From NCBI GenBank assembly GCA_025054515.1, contig JANWZT010000037.1:1-10258 (forward strand): a DNA stretch of 10,258 nucleotides, in the 5' to 3' direction. Below, in pieces: positions 4,766-10,258 of this stretch. The stretch's first letter is position 1, and each line of letters starts with the position of its first letter. The notes under the pieces were generated by a model, which saw nothing but the letters and a program-made list of their open reading frames with translations, searched no databases and was not told where the DNA came from. The stretch is from Candidatus Caldarchaeum sp. (lineage in GTDB: Archaea; Thermoproteota; Nitrososphaeria_A; Caldarchaeales; Caldarchaeaceae). Both the position numbers and the translations under genes were made by a program.

Positions 4766-6199
4766 ATGACGACGGCCACGGCTCTCAGCAAATACAGAAA
4801 TTTCAGCGAATGGTTTGACAGCTTGTTGCTTGAAGCGAAAATCGTTGACGACCGTTTTCCCGTCAAAGGTTTTTCGGTTTATTTGGAGAACGGGGCGTTC
4901 ATTCTCCGCCGGGTCAGACAGCTGCTTGAGAAGGAGTTGAATGACACCGGTCATAAGGAGATGATTTTTCCTTTGGTCACGACAGATGAGCTGTTCGGGA
5001 AAGAGGCTGCTCATATCAAGGGATTCAGCACGGAGGTTTTTGTCATCGAGTCGGCGGGCGGAAAACCTGTTGAATCGAAGCTGATAGTGAGGCCGACGAG
5101 TGAAACAATCATGTATCCGATGTTCAAGCTTTGGATACGTAGTCACGCTGACCTTCCGCTTTTGGTTCATCAAAGCAACATGGTTTACAGGCATGAAACC
5201 AAGGCGACGAGGCCTCTTCTCCGTGTCCGGGAGATTCCCTGGAATGAGGCTCACACTGTTCACGCGACGGCGGCGGAGGCTGAACAGCAGGTGCGTAAGG
5301 CCGTCGAAATATATCGGAAAGTCTTGGACAGGCTGGGTTTAGCCTATCTCGTTCTAAAGAGGCCTGATTTCGACAAATTTGCGGGCGCGAAATATTCGGT
5401 TGCTTTTGACGCGTGGAACCCCGACGGCCGCGTGAATCAAGTCGCGACGGTTCACAACCTTGGGAAGAATTTTTCTAAAGTTTTTGAGATTGAGTTTGAA
5501 ACGAGGGACGGCAGGCGGGAAAATCCGTTTCAGCTCTGTTATGGATTTGGTTACAGCCGTGTTTTGGCGGCTTTGATTAGCCAGCACGGCGACGACCGTG
5601 GCCTTGTTTTGCCTTCCATTGTTTCTCCTGTGCAGGTGGTGGTTGTTCCGATAGTTTTCAAGGGGCAGGAGGAGAGCATCATCAACTACTGTCGTCAGCT
5701 GGTCGAGAGGCTGAAGAGTTTTTCGGTCAAGTTGGATGACCGTGAAGACGTTACGCCGGGCGAGAAGTTCTATTATTGGGAGAAGATGGGTGCGCCGGTT
5801 CGGGTTGAGGTTGGGCCGAGGGAAATGGTTGAAAACAAGGCGACGGTTTTCCGGAGGGATACTTTGGAGAAAACCCTCGTCTCGGTCGACGAGCTCGAGA
5901 CAACTGTGGCGAACATGCTGGAGGCCATCGACAGAAACCTTGGTGAAAAGAGTTGGCGGGTTTTGCGTCAAATGATTTTTGACGCATCTACCGTTGATGA
6001 CGTCAAGAAGGCGATTTCGGAAAGGCGGATTGCGAGGATTTCGTGGTGTGGGTCTGAAGAATGCGCGATAAAGCTTAAGGAAGAGGCTGGCGGCGAGTTG
6101 CGTGGCACCAAATTTGACGAAGTCGAAGTTCCTTATGGACCTTGCATCGTCTGTGGCCGGCCTGCTTCGGAGGTAGCGTATTTCGCTCGAGCCTACTGA
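4766..6199 (+). CDS. proS: Prolyl-tRNA synthetase, archaeal/eukaryotic type
   Basis: Class II aminoacyl-tRNA synthetase that charges tRNA-Pro with proline in the cytoplasm. The 477 residues match the short archaeal/eukaryotic form without the bacterial editing insert. The proline pocket RPTSETIMYPMF is at 109-120; motif 2 covers YRHET (141-145) and RPLLRVREIPWNEAHTVH (149-166); motif 3 HGDDRGLVLP is at 274-283. The HGTP-type anticodon-binding domain follows from about 287 (VQVVVVPIVF). The C-terminal domain carries Cys438, Cys443, Cys460 and Cys463, a four-cysteine zinc site, and ends YFARAY, the conserved tyrosine terminus. The ATG at 4766 fits a TATA box 28 bases upstream. It is monocistronic as far as can be seen, divergent from atpD and convergent with htpX. 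Nothing looks damaged. Confidence 0.97.
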   Translation: MTTATALSKYRNFSEWFDSLLLEAKIVDDRFPVKGFSVYLENGAFILRRVRQLLEKELNDTGHKEMIFPLVTTDELFGKEAAHIKGFSTEVFVIESAGGKPVESKLIVRPTSETIMYPMFKLWIRSHADLPLLVHQSNMVYRHETKATRPLLRVREIPWNEAHTVHATAAEAEQQVRKAVEIYRKVLDRLGLAYLVLKRPDFDKFAGAKYSVAFDAWNPDGRVNQVATVHNLGKNFSKVFEIEFETRDGRRENPFQLCYGFGYSRVLAALISQHGDDRGLVLPSIVSPVQVVVVPIVFKGQEESIINYCRQLVERLKSFSVKLDDREDVTPGEKFYYWEKMGAPVRVEVGPREMVENKATVFRRDTLEKTLVSVDELETTVANMLEAIDRNLGEKSWRVLRQMIFDASTVDDVKKAISERRIARISWCGSEECAIKLKEEAGGELRGTKFDEVEVPYGPCIVCGRPASEVAYFARAY

Positions 6200-6345
6200 C
6201 AAGCTACGCAACATCAAGAGGGCGATTTTTCAGCGAGGCTTTACACGAGCTGGATGCAACGGTATGGGTCGGGGTCAAGAGGCTTTTTCTGAAATTTTGG
6301 TGACGTAACTGTCTTTTCTGTTATGGGTCACGGGTCGCTTATAAT
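6200..6345. other. Convergent intergenic region between proS and htpX
   Basis: This holds the ends of two convergent genes. T-runs on the plus strand at 6226-6230 and 6284-6288 could act as archaeal terminators for proS; no strong hairpin is evident. On the plus strand one frame is open from 6177 to 6308 without a canonical start until an ATG at 6264. No other structure was recognised. Confidence 0.4.
6284..6288 (+). terminator. T-tract, possible terminator of proS
   Basis: TTTTT within GGCTTTTTCTG, about 85 bases after the proS stop, followed by another TTTT at 6295-6298. Archaeal RNA polymerase can stop at T-runs, but this one is short, so the call is weak. Confidence 0.25.
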
Positions 6346-7314
6346 TTAGGCGGTTGTGAAGAGGTAGTTGTCGAGTGCTTTGAGCCTTTTGGCTGGGTCC
6401 GGATGTGTGCTAAATATTTCTGCGATGGTGTTGGGTTTCTGGTTTTTGACCCGTTCGACTAGGGAGTCGACGTCTCCGAAGGCTTGTATTCTAACGTCTG
6501 GGTCGGCGATGAAGAAGGCTTTAAACTGGTCGACGTGTGCGACTTCTTCGCGTCTCATCCTTCCGGCCATCATCATGATGCGGACAAGTGCTCTCTGGAG
6601 GTTGCGTGCGCCGTTTCTGACGGTTCGTGCTGCGAAGTAGTCGGCGTAGTATTCGCGCAATCGGCTCATGTAGAAGACGAAGAGGTTGAAGACGAAGCTG
6701 AACGCCATCAAAACTATTCCGATGAGGAAGGCGTATGATCCTCCTTCGCGCCTGCCTCCGTAGGCGCCGGAGACGAATAATGTGTATCCAAGGTAGTAGA
6801 CGATGGCTGGTATGATACTGACCGCCATCATGAAGGCGACGTCTCGGTGTTTGATGTGTCCGAGCTCGTGTCCGATGACTGCCTCAACTTCTTCCCGGGG
6901 CATTCCTTCAGCCAGTCGCCTAGTTACGGCCACCATCGGCCCCGTCAACGGGCTGCCGTAGGCGAAAGCGTTGGGGATGTCGATTTCGGCGACATATGTT
7001 TTCGGCGGCTTCTCCATTCCAGCGGCCACACTTAGGCGGTTGACCGCTTCTTCGACCCATCCTAGCCCCGCCTCCGCAGCGGGCCTTGTCCTGTAAACGG
7101 CTCCGATGATGTAGGGCCCGATGAGCCACTGGAAGACATGGAAGAATATGACGAAGCCGATGATGGTGTAGAAGTTCAGCAAGGGGATGTTAAGGAAGGT
7201 TAGCACCGCCACGAAAAGCAGCGAAGCGACCGCCGTGATCAAAGCCCATGTGCCGAGCATAGCGACACGTAGCTTGAACAAGGATAGGCGGGCTTTTTCA
7301 GGCGATACCGTCAA
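6346..7314 (-). CDS. htpX: Membrane zinc metalloprotease HtpX (M48 family)
   Basis: Integral membrane endopeptidase with its active site on the cytoplasmic face, involved in membrane protein quality control in bacteria. It has 322 residues. Two N-terminal membrane helices (about 20-41 and 47-70) precede the catalytic domain. HELGH is at 149-153 (His149, His153 bind zinc; Glu150 is catalytic) and Glu221 in LREYYADYFA is the third ligand. Two more helices lie between them (about 160-183 and 193-216). NAFAYGSPLTGPMVAVT (115-131) is the usual substrate-strand region, and STHPDPAKRLKAL near the C-terminus is typical of the family. The start is TTG at 7314, with AGGTG 6 bases upstream; an ATG at 7320 is followed at once by TAG. 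rps26e ends 54 bases upstream, so read-through from that gene is possible. Confidence 0.95.
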   Translation of the reverse strand: MTVSPEKARLSLFKLRVAMLGTWALITAVASLLFVAVLTFLNIPLLNFYTIIGFVIFFHVFQWLIGPYIIGAVYRTRPAAEAGLGWVEEAVNRLSVAAGMEKPPKTYVAEIDIPNAFAYGSPLTGPMVAVTRRLAEGMPREEVEAVIGHELGHIKHRDVAFMMAVSIIPAIVYYLGYTLFVSGAYGGRREGGSYAFLIGIVLMAFSFVFNLFVFYMSRLREYYADYFAARTVRNGARNLQRALVRIMMMAGRMRREEVAHVDQFKAFFIADPDVRIQAFGDVDSLVERVKNQKPNTIAEIFSTHPDPAKRLKALDNYLFTTA

Positions 7315-7346
7315 CTACATCACCTGTTGGACCATTCGGGAAGTTA

Positions 7347-7354
7347 CTAATAAA
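7347..7354 (-). promoter_or_regulatory. Possible TATA box of htpX
   Basis: TTTATTAG on the minus strand lies between rps26e and htpX, 36 bases before the TTG, so it would give a leader of about 10 bases carrying AGGTG (7325..7321). Plausible but weaker than the other promoters here. Confidence 0.3.
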
Positions 7355-7368
7355 CCATGCCCGTTTTT

Positions 7369-7653
7369 TCAGATGAATTGTTCGGGTTTTCTTTCTTCCC
7401 GGGCCCTTACCTTGAGGACGCCGTAGTGAATAGCGCAGCTTATGCAGAGGTTTTTGACCACTACGTTTTCGGCGAGATATGCACCGGCCTGTTTGAGTTC
7501 ACGGGCGAGGTCTCCCTTTACGAGCGAGACGCGCCGCGTAACCCGCTGAACTTTGCTCCGCGGTACATAAGCACCACAGTTGTCGCACTGAACCGTCGGC
7601 TCCTTTCCTTTCGCGCCTTTGGTTCTTCCACGGCTCTTTCGTTTAAACGGCAT
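7369..7653 (-). CDS. rps26e: Small ribosomal subunit protein S26e
   Basis: Archaeal/eukaryotic ribosomal protein located near the mRNA exit channel and the 3' end of 16S/18S rRNA. The 94 residues are shorter than the eukaryotic protein but typical for archaea. The basic N-terminus (MPFKRKSRGRTKG) is followed by a zinc site formed by Cys23 and Cys26 (CDNC) and Cys70 and Cys73 (CISC), with the family's YVPRSKVQRVTRR between them. The ATG at 7653 is 28 bases after TTTAATAAA, so the transcript is probably leaderless although AGGT also abuts the ATG. It is divergent from serA and lies upstream of htpX. S26e is generally missing from Euryarchaeota, which points to a TACK-type archaeon. Confidence 0.95.
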   Translation of the reverse strand: MPFKRKSRGRTKGAKGKEPTVQCDNCGAYVPRSKVQRVTRRVSLVKGDLARELKQAGAYLAENVVVKNLCISCAIHYGVLKVRAREERKPEQFI

Positions 7654-7676
7654 ACCTCTCCAACACGCTTTGCGGC

Positions 7677-7685
7677 TTTATTAAA
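7677..7685 (-). promoter_or_regulatory. TATA box of rps26e
   Basis: TTTAATAAA on the minus strand is centred 28 bases before the ATG at 7653. It lies only 10 bases from the serA TATA box on the other strand, so the two divergent promoters may compete or be co-regulated. Confidence 0.65.
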
Positions 7686-7695
7686 TGTTGTCGCG

Positions 7696-7703
7696 CTTAA
7701 ATA
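7696..7703 (+). promoter_or_regulatory. TATA box of serA
   Basis: CTTAAATA is centred 26 bases before the ATG at 7726 and only 23 before the TTG at 7723, so it favours the ATG as the start of a leaderless message. Confidence 0.6.
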
Positions 7704-7725
7704 GGTCGCTGGGAAGTTAAATTTG

Positions 7726-8658
7726 ATGAACCCCAAAGTCTTGGTTGCTGACCCAATTGATGTTTCAGCAGTGGAAATTTTGAAGAAGGCCGGGTTTGAT
7801 GTCGATCTTCGCCCGGGGATAGGCGCGAATGAGCTGGAGTCGGTTGTCAGCGGATATGACGTTTTGGTGGTGAGAGGCCGTACGAAGGTTACTTCGAAGG
7901 TTCTTGAGAGGGGTGTGCCGAGGTTGAAGGTGGTGGGGAGAGCAGGCGTTGGGCTAGACAACATCGACCTTGACGCCGCTTCGAAGCTTGGGGTTAAGGT
8001 GCTTAACACGCCGGAATCTTCGACCAACAGCGTGGCGGAGCTGGTGGTCGGCTTGATGCTGGCGGTGGCCCGTAAGATCGCTTGGTCTGACAGGGTTATG
8101 CGGGCCGGTAAATGGCCGAAGGGGGAGGCGATGGGTGTCGAGCTTTCGGGGAAGACTTTGGGTGTGGTCGGGTTTGGAAGAATCGGTAGGAAAGTTGCTG
8201 AAGTAGCCTACGCGATGGGGATGAAAATTATCGCCTATGACGTGATTAAGATTCCCGAGGATGTGTTGGCCAAGACACAGGCAAAACTGACAAGCCTCGA
8301 AGATCTTTTACGTAGCGCAGACGTTGTAACCCTGCATGTTCCCCTCACACCTGAAACGCGCCACCTGATCAACGCAGAGAAAATCGCATTGATGAAGCCG
8401 TCGGCCATACTGGTCAACGCTTCGAGGGGAGAAGTGGTGGATGAGCAGGCTCTGGTCGAGGCGTTGTCGTCAGGCCGCCTTGCTGGAGCAGGTCTCGACG
8501 TCTATGAGAGGGAGCCGCCGACGGGAAGTAAACTCCTCGAACTCGATAACGTCGTCCTCACGCCGCATATAGGGGCGCAGACGGTCGAAGCACAGGAAGC
8601 CGCCGCGACCATGCTGGCGAGCAAAATCGTCGAAGTTTTCACGACGTCGAGGCCTTGA
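7726..8658 (+). CDS. serA: D-3-phosphoglycerate dehydrogenase
   Basis: NAD-dependent enzyme oxidising 3-phosphoglycerate to 3-phosphohydroxypyruvate, first step of phosphorylated serine synthesis. The ATG start gives 310 residues; a TTG one codon earlier is also possible, but the TATA spacing favours the ATG. The Rossmann motif GFGRIG is at 149-154 with Asp171 (IIAYD) selecting NAD. The catalytic set is Arg234 in NASRGEVVDEQAL, Glu263 in YEREPP and His281 in PHIGAQT. The protein stops after the catalytic domains and has no ACT regulatory domain, so serine feedback of the E. coli kind is not expected. It is divergent from rps26e and overlaps the SerK-like gene tail to tail by 20 bases. A glyoxylate/hydroxypyruvate reductase of the same fold is the alternative; the serine-kinase-like neighbour supports SerA. 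Confidence 0.88.
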   Translation: MNPKVLVADPIDVSAVEILKKAGFDVDLRPGIGANELESVVSGYDVLVVRGRTKVTSKVLERGVPRLKVVGRAGVGLDNIDLDAASKLGVKVLNTPESSTNSVAELVVGLMLAVARKIAWSDRVMRAGKWPKGEAMGVELSGKTLGVVGFGRIGRKVAEVAYAMGMKIIAYDVIKIPEDVLAKTQAKLTSLEDLLRSADVVTLHVPLTPETRHLINAEKIALMKPSAILVNASRGEVVDEQALVEALSSGRLAGAGLDVYEREPPTGSKLLELDNVVLTPHIGAQTVEAQEAAATMLASKIVEVFTTSRP

Positions 8659-9493
8659 CCAATTCATAGAGCTTGGCTGGGTAAAGCGGCTTCAGCTCTT
8701 CCCGGAAAAAAACACGGGTCTTCTCGTCGTATTTTCTGTCAAGCTCAACGCCGGGAGCAATCTCGACCCATGTACCGCCTTGCAGCCATTCCTGAAATTT
8801 TTCGCCGGCGTCGGGGCCGTAAAGAATTTCCACTGGACAGAAAACGAACATCGGCCTTTTGTCGACCAGATGTCTCGTGGATTTGGGCGGAAAACGATAA
8901 CCTTTCAAAACTGTTTCAAAAATTTCCCGCTTGGTTAATGGCCTAATCAAATATCCGAAGGGGTGTACGTCGGAGAAGACGAGCCGTTCCAAATCTTTTT
9001 CACGCACGTAGGTGATGCCGAGCGGCGTTAGCTTTCTCTCCATCTGGCTGATTTTGTTGTAGATTATGGTGATTGACCGGTCCTCAACGCGTATGGTTTT
9101 TGTGGTTCCGTCGCGCCAGAGGAACTTCGCGGCATAATCATGTTGCTGGTTGTCCGACAGTTGGAAACCCAGCGGCTTAAACATTTCCATGAGGGATTGA
9201 AGGGACGCGGCTTTTGAGGCGGCTCTGCCCCAGCCGCCGAGCTCGATGTCGGGTGAAAAATACTCTACGGCGTAGACGGGGATTCTTGGAAGGCCCAGCT
9301 TGGCTGCGGCCTCTACCCGATGTGTTCCATCCACGACCAGGCCCGAACCTGCGTCGACTATGACCGGATGAATAATCCGGCCGTCTTTTCTAATTTCTTC
9401 GGCGAGTTTGGCAACAAAATCTGGAATGGATTGCTCATGGGGCTTAAGCCATGAAACTTCAGCTAAAGCCAGCGACCAAGGTTTCAGGTTCAA
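8639..9493 (-). CDS. ParB-fold protein resembling free-serine kinases (SerK/SbnI)
   Basis: A 284-residue soluble protein with an N-terminal ParB/sulfiredoxin-type domain: LKPHEQ at 16-21, then VDGTHRVEAAAKLG at 54-67. SerK of Thermococcus and SbnI of Staphylococcus are ParB-fold enzymes that phosphorylate free L-serine to O-phosphoserine, and both use an early Glu; here Glu20 in PHE is the matching candidate. The later FPPKSTRH (211-218), followed by DKRP, also recalls SerK-like proteins rather than chromosome-partitioning ParB, and no helix-turn-helix domain is obvious. It starts at TTG (9493), overlapping the E1 alpha stop as TTGA, and its end overlaps serA on the opposite strand. Known: SerK activity in Thermococcales. 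Inferred: kinase activity here. The alternative is a ParB-fold nucleotide-binding regulator. Confidence 0.7.
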   Translation of the reverse strand: MNLKPWSLALAEVSWLKPHEQSIPDFVAKLAEEIRKDGRIIHPVIVDAGSGLVVDGTHRVEAAAKLGLPRIPVYAVEYFSPDIELGGWGRAASKAASLQSLMEMFKPLGFQLSDNQQHDYAAKFLWRDGTTKTIRVEDRSITIIYNKISQMERKLTPLGITYVREKDLERLVFSDVHPFGYLIRPLTKREIFETVLKGYRFPPKSTRHLVDKRPMFVFCPVEILYGPDAGEKFQEWLQGGTWVEIAPGVELDRKYDEKTRVFFREELKPLYPAKLYELVKASTS

Positions 9494-10258
9494 ACCGCTT
9501 CATCCATCTGTTCTTTCAAATGCCAGGGCGGCTCGGCGTATACGTCTTCGAAAACCGCTTTGACGGGTAGAGGCGGTGCTTTTTCGGCCTCCTCGGTCGC
9601 AGCTTTCAACAACCGCCTAAACTCTTCAACAAAACGGCTTTCCTGTTCAGACGACCAAATCCCACGTTTCACGAGATATTTACGCAGCCTCTCCAAAGGA
9701 TCTAGCACTCTCATTTTTTCTACTTCTTCTTCGGAACGATATTTTGACGGGTCGTCGGCGGTTGTGTGAGGCCCCATCCGATATGTAACGGCTTCTATCA
9801 ACGCAGGCCCTCCGCCGTTCCTCGCCTTTTCCACCGATTTGCGACAAATTTCGTAAACCGCCATCACGTCGTTGCCGTCGATTCGATATCCAGGGACGCC
9901 GTATGCCCTGCCTTTTACCGCTATCGTCTTCGACGCGGTCTGTCTGCTGACGGGGACGGAGATGGCCCATTGGTTGTTTTGGACGAAAAATATCACGGGT
10001 GGTTTGAAAACTCCGGCCCAGTTGATGGCTTCGTGAAAATCTGCTTTTGATGTCGCGCCGTCGCCGAGATAAACCACAAACACATCTTTTTCTCGACGCC
10101 GCATCGCCGCCATCGCCATGCCAACGGCTATCGGACTCATCAGGGAAACCGCTCCAGGGCCCACGACAATCCGAAGATCTCTGTCGCCGTAAAGAGTTAT
10201 TTCATGGCCTTTCAGGGGGTCGAGGCCGGTGGCGAACAGGCGATGGAGCAACGTGGTG
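9490..10258 (-). CDS. pdhA: 2-oxoacid dehydrogenase E1 component, alpha subunit (partial, 5' end outside)
   Basis: Thiamine-diphosphate subunit that, with E1 beta, decarboxylates pyruvate or a branched-chain 2-oxoacid in the E1-E2-E3 complex. The frame is open to the right edge, so roughly the first 80-110 residues are missing; a TTG at 10251 is only an internal codon. Visible motifs are the SLMSPIAVGMAMA segment, then the ThDP/Mg signature starting GDGATS and closing with QNNQWAISVP, and the loop GPHTTADDPSKYR that is phosphorylated in the mammalian enzyme. The C-terminal helical region ends normally at TGA. It reads into the SerK-like gene with a 4-base overlap. E1 beta is not downstream, where it often lies, so it may be upstream or elsewhere. 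Substrate (pyruvate versus branched-chain or acetoin) cannot be decided from this part. Confidence 0.93.
   Translation of the reverse strand, partial: TTLLHRLFATGLDPLKGHEITLYGDRDLRIVVGPGAVSLMSPIAVGMAMAAMRRREKDVFVVYLGDGATSKADFHEAINWAGVFKPPVIFFVQNNQWAISVPVSRQTASKTIAVKGRAYGVPGYRIDGNDVMAVYEICRKSVEKARNGGGPALIEAVTYRMGPHTTADDPSKYRSEEEVEKMRVLDPLERLRKYLVKRGIWSSEQESRFVEEFRRLLKAATEEAEKAPPLPVKAVFEDVYAEPPWHLKEQMDEAV

Noticed and set aside
4688..5263. 191-codon minus-strand frame at the start of proS
   Set aside because: Antisense to conserved proS motifs and crosses its promoter; no family character.
5354..6217. 287-codon minus-strand frame opposite proS
   Set aside because: Arg/Asn-rich low-quality sequence with no recognisable fold, antisense to an intact proS.
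6264..6337. Imperfect direct repeat, ATGGGTCGGGGTC at 6264 and ATGGGTCACGGGTC at 6323
   Set aside because: Only two short inexact copies in a convergent intergenic gap; no third copy, symmetry or flanking element.
7518..8027. 169-codon minus-strand frame across rps26e and serA
   Set aside because: Ser/Thr-rich shadow covering two well-supported genes and both of their promoters.
8639..9493. Chromosome-partitioning ParB with a parS site nearby
   Set aside because: No ParA, no helix-turn-helix domain and no inverted parS-like repeat seen; later motifs fit the SerK-like group better.
9881..9900. GATTCGATATCC resembling a tRNA T-loop end
   Set aside because: Inside the E1 alpha coding frame, with no matching acceptor or anticodon arms.

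Overview
The window looks like a stretch of ordinary chromosome from an archaeon of the TACK group. It carries an archaeal-type ATP synthase subunit D, an archaeal/eukaryotic-type prolyl-tRNA synthetase ending in YFARAY, and ribosomal protein S26e, which Euryarchaeota generally lack. Genes are tightly packed, TATA boxes sit about 27 bases before many start codons (leaderless transcripts), and TTG/GTG starts are common. A thermophilic Caldiarchaeum/Aigarchaeota or Thaumarchaeota relative would fit, but that placement is inference. I found no mobile element, CRISPR array, rRNA or tRNA.

Layout. Positions 1-2317 (minus strand) hold a UDP-glucuronate and glycosylation operon: galU, then ugd, then the first 41 codons of a probable glycosyltransferase that runs off the left edge. 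Each junction overlaps by 4 bases. Positions 2358-3135 (minus) hold an acylphosphatase reading frame followed by a 17-heptad coiled-coil reading frame. They look like two pieces of one ancestral acylphosphatase/coiled-coil protein, now separated by a frame shift and two TAG codons. A six-helix membrane protein follows (3178-3819, minus). Then comes ATP synthase subunit D (3968-4564, with coding conservation extending upstream to about 4624) and a previously easy-to-miss 36-residue charged helical ORF (3874-3984) overlapping its end behind a perfect GGAGGT.

On the plus strand, proS (4766-6199) is divergent from atpD and convergent with htpX. htpX (6346-7314, minus) lies downstream of rps26e (7369-7653, minus). 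serA (7726-8658, plus) is divergent from rps26e and overlaps by 20 bases, tail to tail, a ParB-fold protein resembling the free-serine kinases SerK/SbnI (8639-9493, minus). That gene overlaps the end of a 2-oxoacid dehydrogenase E1 alpha gene, which runs off the right edge.

How the genes may work together: GalU makes UDP-glucose and Ugd oxidises it to UDP-glucuronate, probably for a surface glycan. SerA and the SerK-like protein both bear on phosphoserine metabolism (SerA from 3-phosphoglycerate, SerK from free serine), although they are transcribed from opposite strands. proS, rps26e and atpD are housekeeping. The observations most worth checking are the broken acylphosphatase/coiled-coil gene, the missing canonical start of atpD, the small ORF behind atpD, and the SerK-like gene in an E1 alpha operon.
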